A stretch of 64,000 nucleotides of DNA from Micromonospora siamensis (GTDB taxonomy: Bacteria; Actinomycetota; Actinomycetes; Mycobacteriales; Micromonosporaceae): positions 930,001-994,000 of the forward strand of contig NZ_LT607751.1 in NCBI RefSeq assembly GCF_900090305.1. The letters run 5' to 3'. Positions 1 through 6,606 of this stretch are shown here, one piece after another. The position numbers and the translations under genes were made by a program. The notes under the pieces were generated by a model, which was not told where the DNA came from, ran no database searches, and saw only the letters and a list, made by a program, of their open reading frames with translations. The first letter of the stretch is position 1; every line of letters starts with the position of its first letter.

Positions 1-664
1 CCAGAAAAGCGCCGGCTTCGATCGCCGCCCGGGCGGGATCCCCGTCGGCGATGGCGGTCACCAATCGGCTGTGGTCGACGTACCGCTCGGCGGTGAGCGC
101 GTCCCCCATGGCCTGCGCGACCGTGCTGCGCAGCGCCGCGCCGACCGAGGCGTAGAGCTCGGCGAGCATGCCGTTGTGGGCCGCCGCGACCACCGCCGTG
201 TGCAGGGCGGCGTCGGCCTCGACGAACTCGTCGACCCGGCCCGCGCGCCAGGCCGCCTCGCGGGCGGCGAGCGCGGCGTCGAGGGCGGCCAGGTCGGCGG
301 GGGTACGCCTGCTGGCGGCCAGCCGGGCCGCCTCCACCTCGAAGGCCCGGCGCACCTCGACCACCTCGGTCATCCGGTCGTCGGTGAGCCGGCGGGCCAC
401 CACCGGGGCGAGTTCGTCGGTGGACACCACGTACGTGCCGGAGCCCTGCCGGGGTTCGAGCACCCCGGCGTGCACCAGGGCGCGGACCGCCTCCCGGACG
501 GTGTTGCGCCCCACGCCCAGCGCGGCGACCAGTTGCGGCTCGGTGGGGATGCGCGTGCCGACCGGCCACTCGCCGCCGAGGATCCGCTCGCGGAGCTGGG
601 CGATCGTCTGGCGCACCCGGTGGCCGCGCGGCGGCACGGCCGGGGAATCCACGGGTCGTGTCAC
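1..664 (-). CDS. GntR-family (FadR subfamily) transcriptional regulator, C-terminus cut by window edge
   Basis: Translating the minus strand from a GTG at 664 gives an open frame to the window edge (221 codons). The N-terminus carries a GntR winged helix: a helix with RVRQTIAQLRERILGGEW, then IPTEPQLVAALGVGRNTVREAVRALVHAGVLEPRQGSGTYV. After it comes the all-helical FCD-type ligand domain (VVEVRRAFEVEAARLAA, then an acidic/His-rich stretch DAALHTAVVAAAHN). An in-frame TAA two codons upstream makes 664 the earliest possible start. It is divergent from the MFS exporter at 714 and probably represses it and itself; that role is inferred from layout. The effector is unknown. The C-terminal part of the FCD domain lies outside the window. 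Confidence 0.88.
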   Translation of the reverse strand, partial: MTRPVDSPAVPPRGHRVRQTIAQLRERILGGEWPVGTRIPTEPQLVAALGVGRNTVREAVRALVHAGVLEPRQGSGTYVVSTDELAPVVARRLTDDRMTEVVEVRRAFEVEAARLAASRRTPADLAALDAALAAREAAWRAGRVDEFVEADAALHTAVVAAAHNGMLAELYASVGAALRSTVAQAMGDALTAERYVDHSRLVTAIADGDPARAAIEAGAFL

Positions 665-672
665 CGGTTACA
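659..672. promoter_or_regulatory. Near-perfect 14-bp palindrome over the GntR start codon
   Basis: TGTCACCGGTTACA is a palindrome apart from one mismatched pair and contains the regulator's own GTG start (662-664). It sits 29 bp upstream of the -10-like hexamer of the divergent MFS gene. GntR proteins bind such palindromes, so autoregulation is plausible but not shown. Confidence 0.4.
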
Positions 673-713
673 CCTGCTGCCGAAATTCATCCCATGATTG
701 TAGGTTCGAGGTC

Positions 714-2024
714 ATGACCCCGCCAGCCACCTGCGCCGCCGAGCCCGCCACCGCCGAGCCCGCCACCGCCGAGCCCGCCACCGCCGACGTCACGCCCGGC
801 CCGGCGCCGCAGGCGCTCCCCGCGCGCCGGATCCCACCGGTCACCGGTGGCGCGCTGGTGCTGGTCGGGATGCTGCTGGTCGCGCTGAACCTGCGGGCCG
901 CCGTCACCAGCCTCGGGGCCCTGCTCGACGAGGTACGCACCGGCCTGGGGCTCTCCGGCACGATGGCCGGCGTCGTCACCACGCTGCCCACCGTCGCCTT
1001 CGCCGGCCTGGGGGCGCTCACCCCGTGGCTGGTCCGCCGGTTCGCCCCGGCCCGGCTGCTGGTGGCCGCCATGCTCGCCCTCGCCGTCGGGCAGGTGCTG
1101 CGGGTGCTCACCGACTCGGCCCCGGTCTTCCTGCTCACCAGCGCGCTGGCCCTGGCCGGCATCGCGGTGGCGAACATCCTGCTGCCGATGCTGGTCAAGC
1201 AGCACTTCCCGCACCGCACCGGGCTGGTCACCGGGGCGTACACTATGGCGTTGACCGCGGGCACCACGATCGCCGCCGCCTCCGCAGTGCCGATCGCGCA
1301 CGCCTTCGGGTCCTGGCGGGCCGGGCTCGGCGTCTGGGCCGGGCTGGCCGCGGTGGCCGTACTCCCGTGGGTGCCGCTGGCGCTGCGGGCCCGCGCCGCC
1401 CGACGGGCCGCGCCCGCGACGGCGGCCCCGGCCGCCCGCACCCGGATTCGGCCGGCCCGCACCGGGCTCGGCTGGGCGATGGCGGTGTACTTCGGCGCCC
1501 AGTCGCTCAGCGGGTACGCGATCATGGGCTGGCTGGCCCAGCTGTTCCGCGACGCCGGCTACCAGCCGGAGAGCGCCGGGCTGCTGCTCGCCGGGGTGAC
1601 CGCGCTGGGCGTACCGATCGCGCTGCTGATGCCGGCACTCGCCGGCCGGCTCCGCACGCTGCGGCCGCTGGTGCTGTCGCTGACCGCCGCGTCCACCGCC
1701 GCCTACCTCGGGTTGGCGCTCGCGCCCCAGGGCCCCGCGCTGCTCTGGGTGGCGCTGCTCGCCGTCGGCCAGGGCGCCTTCCCGCTGATCCTCACCACCA
1801 TCGGCCTGCGCGCCCGCACCGCCGAGGGCACCGTGGCGCTGTCGGCCTTCGCGCAGAGCACCGGGTACGTCATCGCCGCGCTCGGACCGCTGCTCGTCGG
1901 TGTCCTCTACGAGGCGACCGGCGGCTGGGTGGCGCCGATCGGCTTCCTGCTCGGCGCGCTGGCCGTGCAGACGACCGCGGGCATGGTGATCGCCCGCCCC
2001 CGGTTCATCGAGGACGGGCGCTGA
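714..2024 (+). CDS. MFS transporter, CynX/NimT-like family
   Basis: 436 aa, with about 12 hydrophobic segments spread over the protein after an unusual 60-residue Ala/Pro/Thr-rich cytoplasmic N-terminus. The region after the first membrane helix (LNLRAAVTSLGALLDEVRTGLGLS) is typical of the CynX/NimT/YeaN branch of the major facilitator superfamily, proton-driven transporters for cyanate, nitroimidazoles or other small organics. The substrate cannot be read from sequence. A central hydrophilic loop (about residues 225-245, Arg/Ala-rich) separates two six-helix halves. ATG 714 is chosen because a TAGGTT hexamer (701-706) ends 7 nt upstream, the pattern of a leaderless transcript, and no ribosome-binding site is visible. 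It is divergent from the GntR regulator, its likely controller. Confidence 0.88.
   Translation: MTPPATCAAEPATAEPATAEPATADVTPGPAPQALPARRIPPVTGGALVLVGMLLVALNLRAAVTSLGALLDEVRTGLGLSGTMAGVVTTLPTVAFAGLGALTPWLVRRFAPARLLVAAMLALAVGQVLRVLTDSAPVFLLTSALALAGIAVANILLPMLVKQHFPHRTGLVTGAYTMALTAGTTIAAASAVPIAHAFGSWRAGLGVWAGLAAVAVLPWVPLALRARAARRAAPATAAPAARTRIRPARTGLGWAMAVYFGAQSLSGYAIMGWLAQLFRDAGYQPESAGLLLAGVTALGVPIALLMPALAGRLRTLRPLVLSLTAASTAAYLGLALAPQGPALLWVALLAVGQGAFPLILTTIGLRARTAEGTVALSAFAQSTGYVIAALGPLLVGVLYEATGGWVAPIGFLLGALAVQTTAGMVIARPRFIEDGR
741..785 (+). repeat. Three perfect 15-bp tandem repeats in the MFS gene
   Basis: The unit GAGCCCGCCACCGCC occurs three times with no mismatch and encodes Glu-Pro-Ala-Thr-Ala repeats in the N-terminal cytoplasmic tail. 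Copy-number change would stay in frame. Confidence 0.85.
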
Positions 2025-2033
2025 GCCGATCGG

Positions 2034-2390
2034 TCAGGAGGAGGCCGGTGTGGGGTCACCCGCGACGGCCTGCTCGACCGTCGGGTAGGTGTGCAGCACC
2101 TCGACGAGACCGCTCACCTCCAGGATGCGCAGCACGCCACGCTGCGGGGCGGCCAACCGCACCACGCCGCCGGCCTCGTCGCAGCTGTTCTTGGCGCGCA
2201 CGAAGACGGACAACCCGGTCGAGTCACAGAACGACACGTCGGCCAGGTCGAACACCAGACGACTGCGCCCCCGGTCCAGCAGGTCCGTGATCTGGTCCTG
2301 CAGCTGAGGCGCGGTCGCCATGTCCAGCTCGCCCGCGACCGACACGACGACCACGTCGCCGCGTTGTTCCGTGTGCACCGTCAAGGACAT
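2034..2390 (-). CDS. STAS-domain anti-sigma factor antagonist (RsbV/SpoIIAA type)
   Basis: 118 aa forming a single STAS domain. The phosphorylatable serine lies in FCDSTGLSVF (Ser57), the site that an RsbW/SpoIIAB-type kinase phosphorylates and a PP2C phosphatase dephosphorylates. ATG 2390 is preferred over an upstream in-frame start because GAGGT lies 7 nt before it. It is divergent from the stressosome operon at 2549 and shares the intergenic region with its two palindromes, so it may be the antagonist dephosphorylated by the PP2C encoded at 6603. That pairing is inferred from position only. Confidence 0.9.
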   Translation of the reverse strand: MSLTVHTEQRGDVVVVSVAGELDMATAPQLQDQITDLLDRGRSRLVFDLADVSFCDSTGLSVFVRAKNSCDEAGGVVRLAAPQRGVLRILEVSGLVEVLHTYPTVEQAVAGDPTPASS

Positions 2391-2453
2391 TCGGGACCTC
2401 CTGTTATCGGTGGAACGGTAACCCACCGGGGGCGGGCTCCGCAGAACGGGAGC

Positions 2454-2493
2454 GGGTACCGGTGCCCGTTGTCATCCCGTTGCCACGTGGCAA
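2454..2493. promoter_or_regulatory. Two palindromes in the stressosome intergenic region
   Basis: TTGCCACGTGGCAA (2480-2493) is a perfect 14-bp palindrome. GGGTACCGGTGCCC (2454-2467) is a palindrome with one mismatched pair, centred 26 bp away. A TTGACA hexamer follows at 2498-2503 but I see no well-spaced -10 for it. The position between the divergent genes at 2390 and 2549 suggests operators for an unknown regulator. Confidence 0.4.
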
Positions 2494-2548
2494 GGAGTTG
2501 ACAGATCTCCGGTGATAGAGTCCGGCCGGTCCAGCTCAAGGAGGAAAC

Positions 2549-3406
2549 ATGGCGCTGAGCGCGGAAGAGAGTGGTCGGCTCGCCGGTCTGCTCAGTGAGC
2601 ACGGCGACCGGATCACGGCCCGGTGGACGGAATCGGTCGCGGCGTCGCTGCGCGGCCGGCTGAGCCAGGCCGAGCTGCGCCGCCAGCTCCAGGAGCTGCA
2701 CGCTAGCATGATCGCCGCCGCCCAGGGCGGGCTGGCCGACCTTTCCGACGACCAGGCCGCCGAGCTGCGCGCCCTGCTCGCCGAGCTGTCCCGCGGCCGG
2801 GCCCGGCAGGGCTTCTCCGCCACCGAGACCGCGGTCAGCGTCTACGCCCTCAAGGGCGTCCTGCTGGACCTGGTCGACAGCGGCGACGCCGGCGCGCTGC
2901 GCGACTTCATCGCCTACTCCCGGCTGATCGACCAGATGGGGCTCTTCACCTTCGAGAGCTACGTCCGCACCCGGGAGAGCCTGATCGCCGACCAGGCCGA
3001 GCAGCTGCTCGAACTCTCCACCCCGGTGGTGAAGCTCTGGGAGGGCGTGGTCGCCGTGCCGCTGGTCGGCACGCTCGACTCCGCCCGCGCCCAGGTGGTG
3101 ATGGAACGGCTGCTCCAGACGCTGGTCGACACCGGCTCGCCGTACGCGATCATCGACATCACCGGTGTGCCGGCGGTCGACACCCAGGTCGCCCAGCACA
3201 TCCTCAAGACGGTGGTGGCCGCCCGGCTGATGGGCGCCGACTGCATCATCTCCGGCATCCGCCCGCAGATCGCCCAGACGATCGTCGCCCTCGGCATCGA
3301 GTTCGGCGACATCGCCACCAAGGCGAGCCTGGCCGACGCCCTGCGCCACGTACTGCGGCTCACCGGCGTGGAGACCGCCCGCCGGCACCCCCGCCGGGAG
3401 GCCTGA
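2549..3406 (+). CDS. rsbR: RsbR-type stressosome co-antagonist
   Basis: 285 aa: a variable helical N-terminal sensor domain (about 1-150, RsbRD-like rather than a globin or PAS) followed by a STAS domain (about 160-275). Ser178 (GTLDSARAQ) and Thr212 (VPAVDTQVAQ) are 34 residues apart, exactly the spacing of the two RsbT phosphorylation sites Thr171 and Thr205 of Bacillus RsbR. This identifies a stressosome core protein rather than a simple antagonist. A strong ribosome-binding site (AAGGAGGAAAC) precedes ATG 2549. It is the first gene of a six-gene operon in which every junction overlaps by 1 or 4 bp. The signal sensed is not evident. Confidence 0.93.
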   Translation: MALSAEESGRLAGLLSEHGDRITARWTESVAASLRGRLSQAELRRQLQELHASMIAAAQGGLADLSDDQAAELRALLAELSRGRARQGFSATETAVSVYALKGVLLDLVDSGDAGALRDFIAYSRLIDQMGLFTFESYVRTRESLIADQAEQLLELSTPVVKLWEGVVAVPLVGTLDSARAQVVMERLLQTLVDTGSPYAIIDITGVPAVDTQVAQHILKTVVAARLMGADCIISGIRPQIAQTIVALGIEFGDIATKASLADALRHVLRLTGVETARRHPRREA

Positions 3407-3822
3407 TGGACCGCGTGCCGATCCTGAAGATCGGCGACGTGCTGCTGGTCTCCATCCAGGTCGACATGTCCGACCAGACCGCGCTCCAGCTCCAGGACGA
3501 CCTGGCCGAGCGGATCGTGGCCACCGGCTGCCACGGCGTCATCATCGACATCACCGCGCTGGACATCGTCGACTCGTTCGTCGGCCGGATGCTCTCCACC
3601 ATCGCCTCCATCTCCAAGGTGCTCGACGCCGAGACGGTGGTGGTCGGGATGCGACCCGCGGTCGCCATCACCCTGGTCGAGCTGGGCCTGTCGCTCAACG
3701 GCATCCGTACCGCGCTGAACGTCGAGCGCGGGATGGAACTGATCGCGGCGGCCCGGTACGACGAGGGCGGGTACGAGCCCGACGGCGACGACGCGGACGC
3801 CGAGACGACGGCCACGCCATGA
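3406..3822 (+). CDS. rsbS: RsbS-type stressosome antagonist (STAS)
   Basis: 138 aa. A single STAS domain covers the first 115 residues, with Ser57 in DIVDSFVGR aligning with the RsbT-phosphorylated Ser59 of Bacillus RsbS. The acidic tail (EGGYEPDGDDADAE) is an extension beyond the usual length of about 120 aa. In the known system RsbS and RsbR build the 1.8-MDa stressosome that sequesters RsbT. Its start overlaps the rsbR stop (TGATG), indicating translational coupling. Confidence 0.93.
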   Translation: MDRVPILKIGDVLLVSIQVDMSDQTALQLQDDLAERIVATGCHGVIIDITALDIVDSFVGRMLSTIASISKVLDAETVVVGMRPAVAITLVELGLSLNGIRTALNVERGMELIAAARYDEGGYEPDGDDADAETTATP

Positions 3823-4238
3823 CCGCCGGCGTCGACCTGGGGACGCCGCAGACCCAGGCGATCCGCAGCGACGAGGACGTGGTGCGGGTCCGGCAGCTGG
3901 TGCGTACGGTGGCGGTCGCCGTGAAGCTGTCCCTGGTGGACCAGACCAAGCTGGTCACCGCGGCGAGCGAACTGGCCCGCAACACCCTGGTCTACGGCGG
4001 CGGGGGCACCGTCGAGGTGGCGACCGTGGACAACGGGCGGCGTCGGGGCGTACGCATCGTCTTCGCCGACTCCGGACCCGGCATCGCCGACCTGGACCTG
4101 GCCCTCACCGACGGCTACACCACCGGCGGTGGCCTGGGCCTCGGGCTCAGCGGCGCCCGCCGGCTCGTCGACGAGTTCGACATCCGGACCGGCGTGGGCG
4201 AGGGCACCACGATCACGGTCACCAAGTGGTCCCGATGA
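3819..4238 (+). CDS. rsbT: RsbT-type serine/threonine kinase, stressosome switch protein
   Basis: 139 aa GHKL-fold kinase close to the Bacillus RsbT length. The N box reads ASELARNTLVYGGGG, the G1 box FADSGPGIADLDLA, and the glycine-rich lid GGGLGLGLSGARRL, so ATP binding looks intact. In the family it phosphorylates RsbR and RsbS and, once released from the stressosome, activates a downstream phosphatase or kinase. It overlaps rsbS and the next gene by 4 bp each. Confidence 0.94.
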   Translation: MTAGVDLGTPQTQAIRSDEDVVRVRQLVRTVAVAVKLSLVDQTKLVTAASELARNTLVYGGGGTVEVATVDNGRRRGVRIVFADSGPGIADLDLALTDGYTTGGGLGLGLSGARRLVDEFDIRTGVGEGTTITVTKWSR

Positions 4239-5248
4239 GCCGGGAGGTCGTCGCCGACGACGGTCTCTGGTTCCGGATCGAGGGCGGCAGCGCGGTCGGC
4301 GGGGTACGCCGGGCCGCCGAACGCCTCGGCATGCAGCTGGAACTGGGTGCCGAACACGTCGCCGACCTGGCCATCGTCGCGGCGGAACTCACCAGCAACC
4401 TGGTCAAGCACGCGCAGGAAGGCGCCATGCTGGTCCGGCCGGTACGCCGGGCCGGCCGGGCCGGGGTGGAACTGGTCGCCATCGACTCCGGACCCGGCAT
4501 GGCCGACCTCACCCTCTCCTCCCGCGACGGCCACTCGACCACCGGCACGCTCGGCATCGGGCTCGGTGCGATCGCCCGCCAGGCGACCTGGTTCGACGGC
4601 TACTCCCGCCCCGGCCGGGGCACGGTCTTCGCCGTCCAGGTCTGGTCCGGGGAAGCGCCGCAACCGTCGTGGGCGGGCGCCCTGACCCGCCCGATCACCG
4701 GCGAGCAGGTCAGCGGGGACGGCTACGCCGTACGCGTCGCCGAGGGCCGGCGGCAGCTGCTCGCCTGCGACGGACTCGGCCACGGCCCGCTGGCCGCCTC
4801 CGCCACCGGCGCGGCGCTCGCCGCGTTCCGGGACGCGCCCGCCGGGCCGCCCGGCGTCGTGGTGCAGCACCTGCACCGCGCCATGTCGCACACCCGGGGG
4901 GCGGCGCTGGCCGTCGCCGAGATCGACCCGGAGGCGGGCGTGCTGCGCTACGCCGGGTTGGGCAACATCTCCGCCGCGGTGGTCGAGGAGGGCCAACGGC
5001 GGCGAGGGCTGGTGTCGCTGCCCGGCATCGCCGGGCACCAGCGGCCGACCGTCCGCGAGTACGACTACCCGTTCGGCCCGGACGCGACGCTGGTGATGCA
5101 CAGCGACGGGGTGGTGGACCGCTGGGACCTGGCCGACTACCCGGGGCTGGCCGGACGGGCCCCGACGGTCGTCGCGGCCACCCTGCTGCGCGACGCGGGC
5201 ACCCGCCGCGACGACGCCTGCGTACTGGTCGCGAGGTCCCGGCCGTGA
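4235..5248 (+). CDS. RsbT/RsbW-like ATPase fused to an RsbX-type PP2C phosphatase
   Basis: 337 aa. Residues 1-140 are a second GHKL ATPase module (N box AAELTSNLVKHA, G1 box DSGPGM, lid TLGIGLGAIA). Residues about 150-335 are a PP2C/SpoIIE phosphatase with SGDGYAV, CDGLGHG, HSDGVVDRW and RRDDACVLVA. Its operon position and small PP2C match RsbX, which resets RsbR-P and RsbS-P; Bacillus RsbX lacks the ATPase part. ATG 4235 is chosen over an in-frame start 9 nt upstream because it forms an ATGA overlap with the rsbT stop. Whether the ATPase module binds RsbS/R, RsbT or another STAS protein is unknown. Confidence 0.88.
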   Translation: MSREVVADDGLWFRIEGGSAVGGVRRAAERLGMQLELGAEHVADLAIVAAELTSNLVKHAQEGAMLVRPVRRAGRAGVELVAIDSGPGMADLTLSSRDGHSTTGTLGIGLGAIARQATWFDGYSRPGRGTVFAVQVWSGEAPQPSWAGALTRPITGEQVSGDGYAVRVAEGRRQLLACDGLGHGPLAASATGAALAAFRDAPAGPPGVVVQHLHRAMSHTRGAALAVAEIDPEAGVLRYAGLGNISAAVVEEGQRRRGLVSLPGIAGHQRPTVREYDYPFGPDATLVMHSDGVVDRWDLADYPGLAGRAPTVVAATLLRDAGTRRDDACVLVARSRP

Positions 5249-6606
5249 CGGGGGCCGCCGTGGAGCCGTTGCTGACGATGGCGCTGCGGGTGGAGCAGGA
5301 CATCTTCCTGGTCCGCCAGCGGGGCCGGGAGGTCGCCGCCGCGGTCGGGCTGGAGCACCAGGACCAGGTCCGGCTGGCCACCGCGCTCAGCGAGGTCGCG
5401 CGGGACCTGCTGCACAGCACCGGCGGCGCGGACGTCGCCTTCGGCACCGTCTTCGCGACGGGCGACGGCCGCCACCACCTGCGGGCCGACCTGACGCCGG
5501 TACGGCCGCTGCCCCACGGCCGGTACGAGCCGCAGTCGGGTGCGGTGGCACGTCTGGTGGACACGCTGGGCGTGGTCGGCGTCGAGGGGGATACGGTCGT
5601 GAGGATGTCCCGACGGATCCCGGCCAACGCGCAGGCGCTGACCCCGGAGCGACTGGCCGAGCTCCGCGCCGAGCTCGGGCAGAGCGCCCCGGGCAGCGCC
5701 CTGGACGAGCTGGCGACGCAGAACGCCCAGCTGATCGCCGCGCTGGACGAGGTCCGCAGCCAACGGGACGAGCTGGCCGTGCTGAACGCGGAGCTGGAGG
5801 AGACCAACCGGGGCGTGATGGCCCTCTACGCCCAGCTCTCCGAGGAGCTGGAGGAGACCAACCGGGGCGTGGTGGCCCTCTACGCCGAGCTGGACGAGAA
5901 GTCGGCCCAGCTGCGGGCGGCCAGCGAGTCCAAGAGCCGGTTCCTGGCCAACGTCTCGCACGAGCTGCGCGCCCCGGTGACCGCGATCATCGGGTTGGGG
6001 CGGCTGCTGACCGACTCGGCCTCCGACCCGCTCACCGCGGCCCAGTCGGAGCAGATCGGGCTGATCCGGTCCTCGGCGACCGACCTGCTCACCCTCGTCA
6101 ACGACCTGCTCGACCTGGCCAAGGCGGAGTCCGGCCGGATCGAGCCGGACTGGGCGGAGGTCGACCTGCGGGCCGTCTTCGGGCAGCTGCGGGGCACCCT
6201 GCGGGCGCTGAGCCCTCGGCCCGAGGTCGAGCTGGTGGTGGAGGAGCCGCCGGCCCCCGCGGCCGTCGTGTCGGACGAGGTGCTGCTCGCCCAGGTGCTG
6301 CGTAACCTGCTGCACAACGGGTTGAAGTTCACCGAACAGGGTGAGGTCCGGATGCGCGCGGAACGGCTCGGCGACCGCTGGCGGCTCACCGTGTCGGACA
6401 CCGGCGTCGGCATCCCGGCCGAGCTCCAGGAGCGGATCTTCGAGGAGTTCTACCAGGTTCCGGGGAACACCCGGGTGCGCGGCACCGGCCTCGGCCTGCC
6501 GTACGCGCGGCGGCTGGTCACCCTGCTCGGCGGGACGCTGGAGCTGACCAGCGAGCCCGGCCGGGGCAGCACCTTCACCGTCACCCTTCCCGTGGAACGG
6601 GCATGA
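5245..6606 (+). CDS. Stressosome-operon histidine kinase with degenerate RsbT-like N-terminus
   Basis: 453 aa. Residues 1-130 resemble RsbT (VEQDIFLVRQRGREVAAAVGL...ALSEVARDLLHSTGG), but the N-box Asn of ELARNT is replaced by Asp (EVARDL) and no glycine-rich lid is seen. A coiled coil (about 150-235) contains a duplicated EELEETNRGV motif. The HisKA phosphoacceptor is His239 in SHELRAP; the HATPase has NLLHNGLKF, DTGVGIP and GTGLGLPYA. There is no membrane segment, so it is cytoplasmic. GTG 5245 overlaps the previous stop. It likely receives the released-RsbT signal or binds a STAS protein and phosphorylates the receiver encoded next; that order is inferred from the operon. Confidence 0.88.
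   Translation: MTGAAVEPLLTMALRVEQDIFLVRQRGREVAAAVGLEHQDQVRLATALSEVARDLLHSTGGADVAFGTVFATGDGRHHLRADLTPVRPLPHGRYEPQSGAVARLVDTLGVVGVEGDTVVRMSRRIPANAQALTPERLAELRAELGQSAPGSALDELATQNAQLIAALDEVRSQRDELAVLNAELEETNRGVMALYAQLSEELEETNRGVVALYAELDEKSAQLRAASESKSRFLANVSHELRAPVTAIIGLGRLLTDSASDPLTAAQSEQIGLIRSSATDLLTLVNDLLDLAKAESGRIEPDWAEVDLRAVFGQLRGTLRALSPRPEVELVVEEPPAPAAVVSDEVLLAQVLRNLLHNGLKFTEQGEVRMRAERLGDRWRLTVSDTGVGIPAELQERIFEEFYQVPGNTRVRGTGLGLPYARRLVTLLGGTLELTSEPGRGSTFTVTLPVERA

Noticed and set aside
2498..2521. Standard -35/-10 promoter (TTGACA plus TAGAGT) before rsbR
   Set aside because: The spacing is only 12 bp, too short for a housekeeping promoter; the real start site cannot be set by eye.
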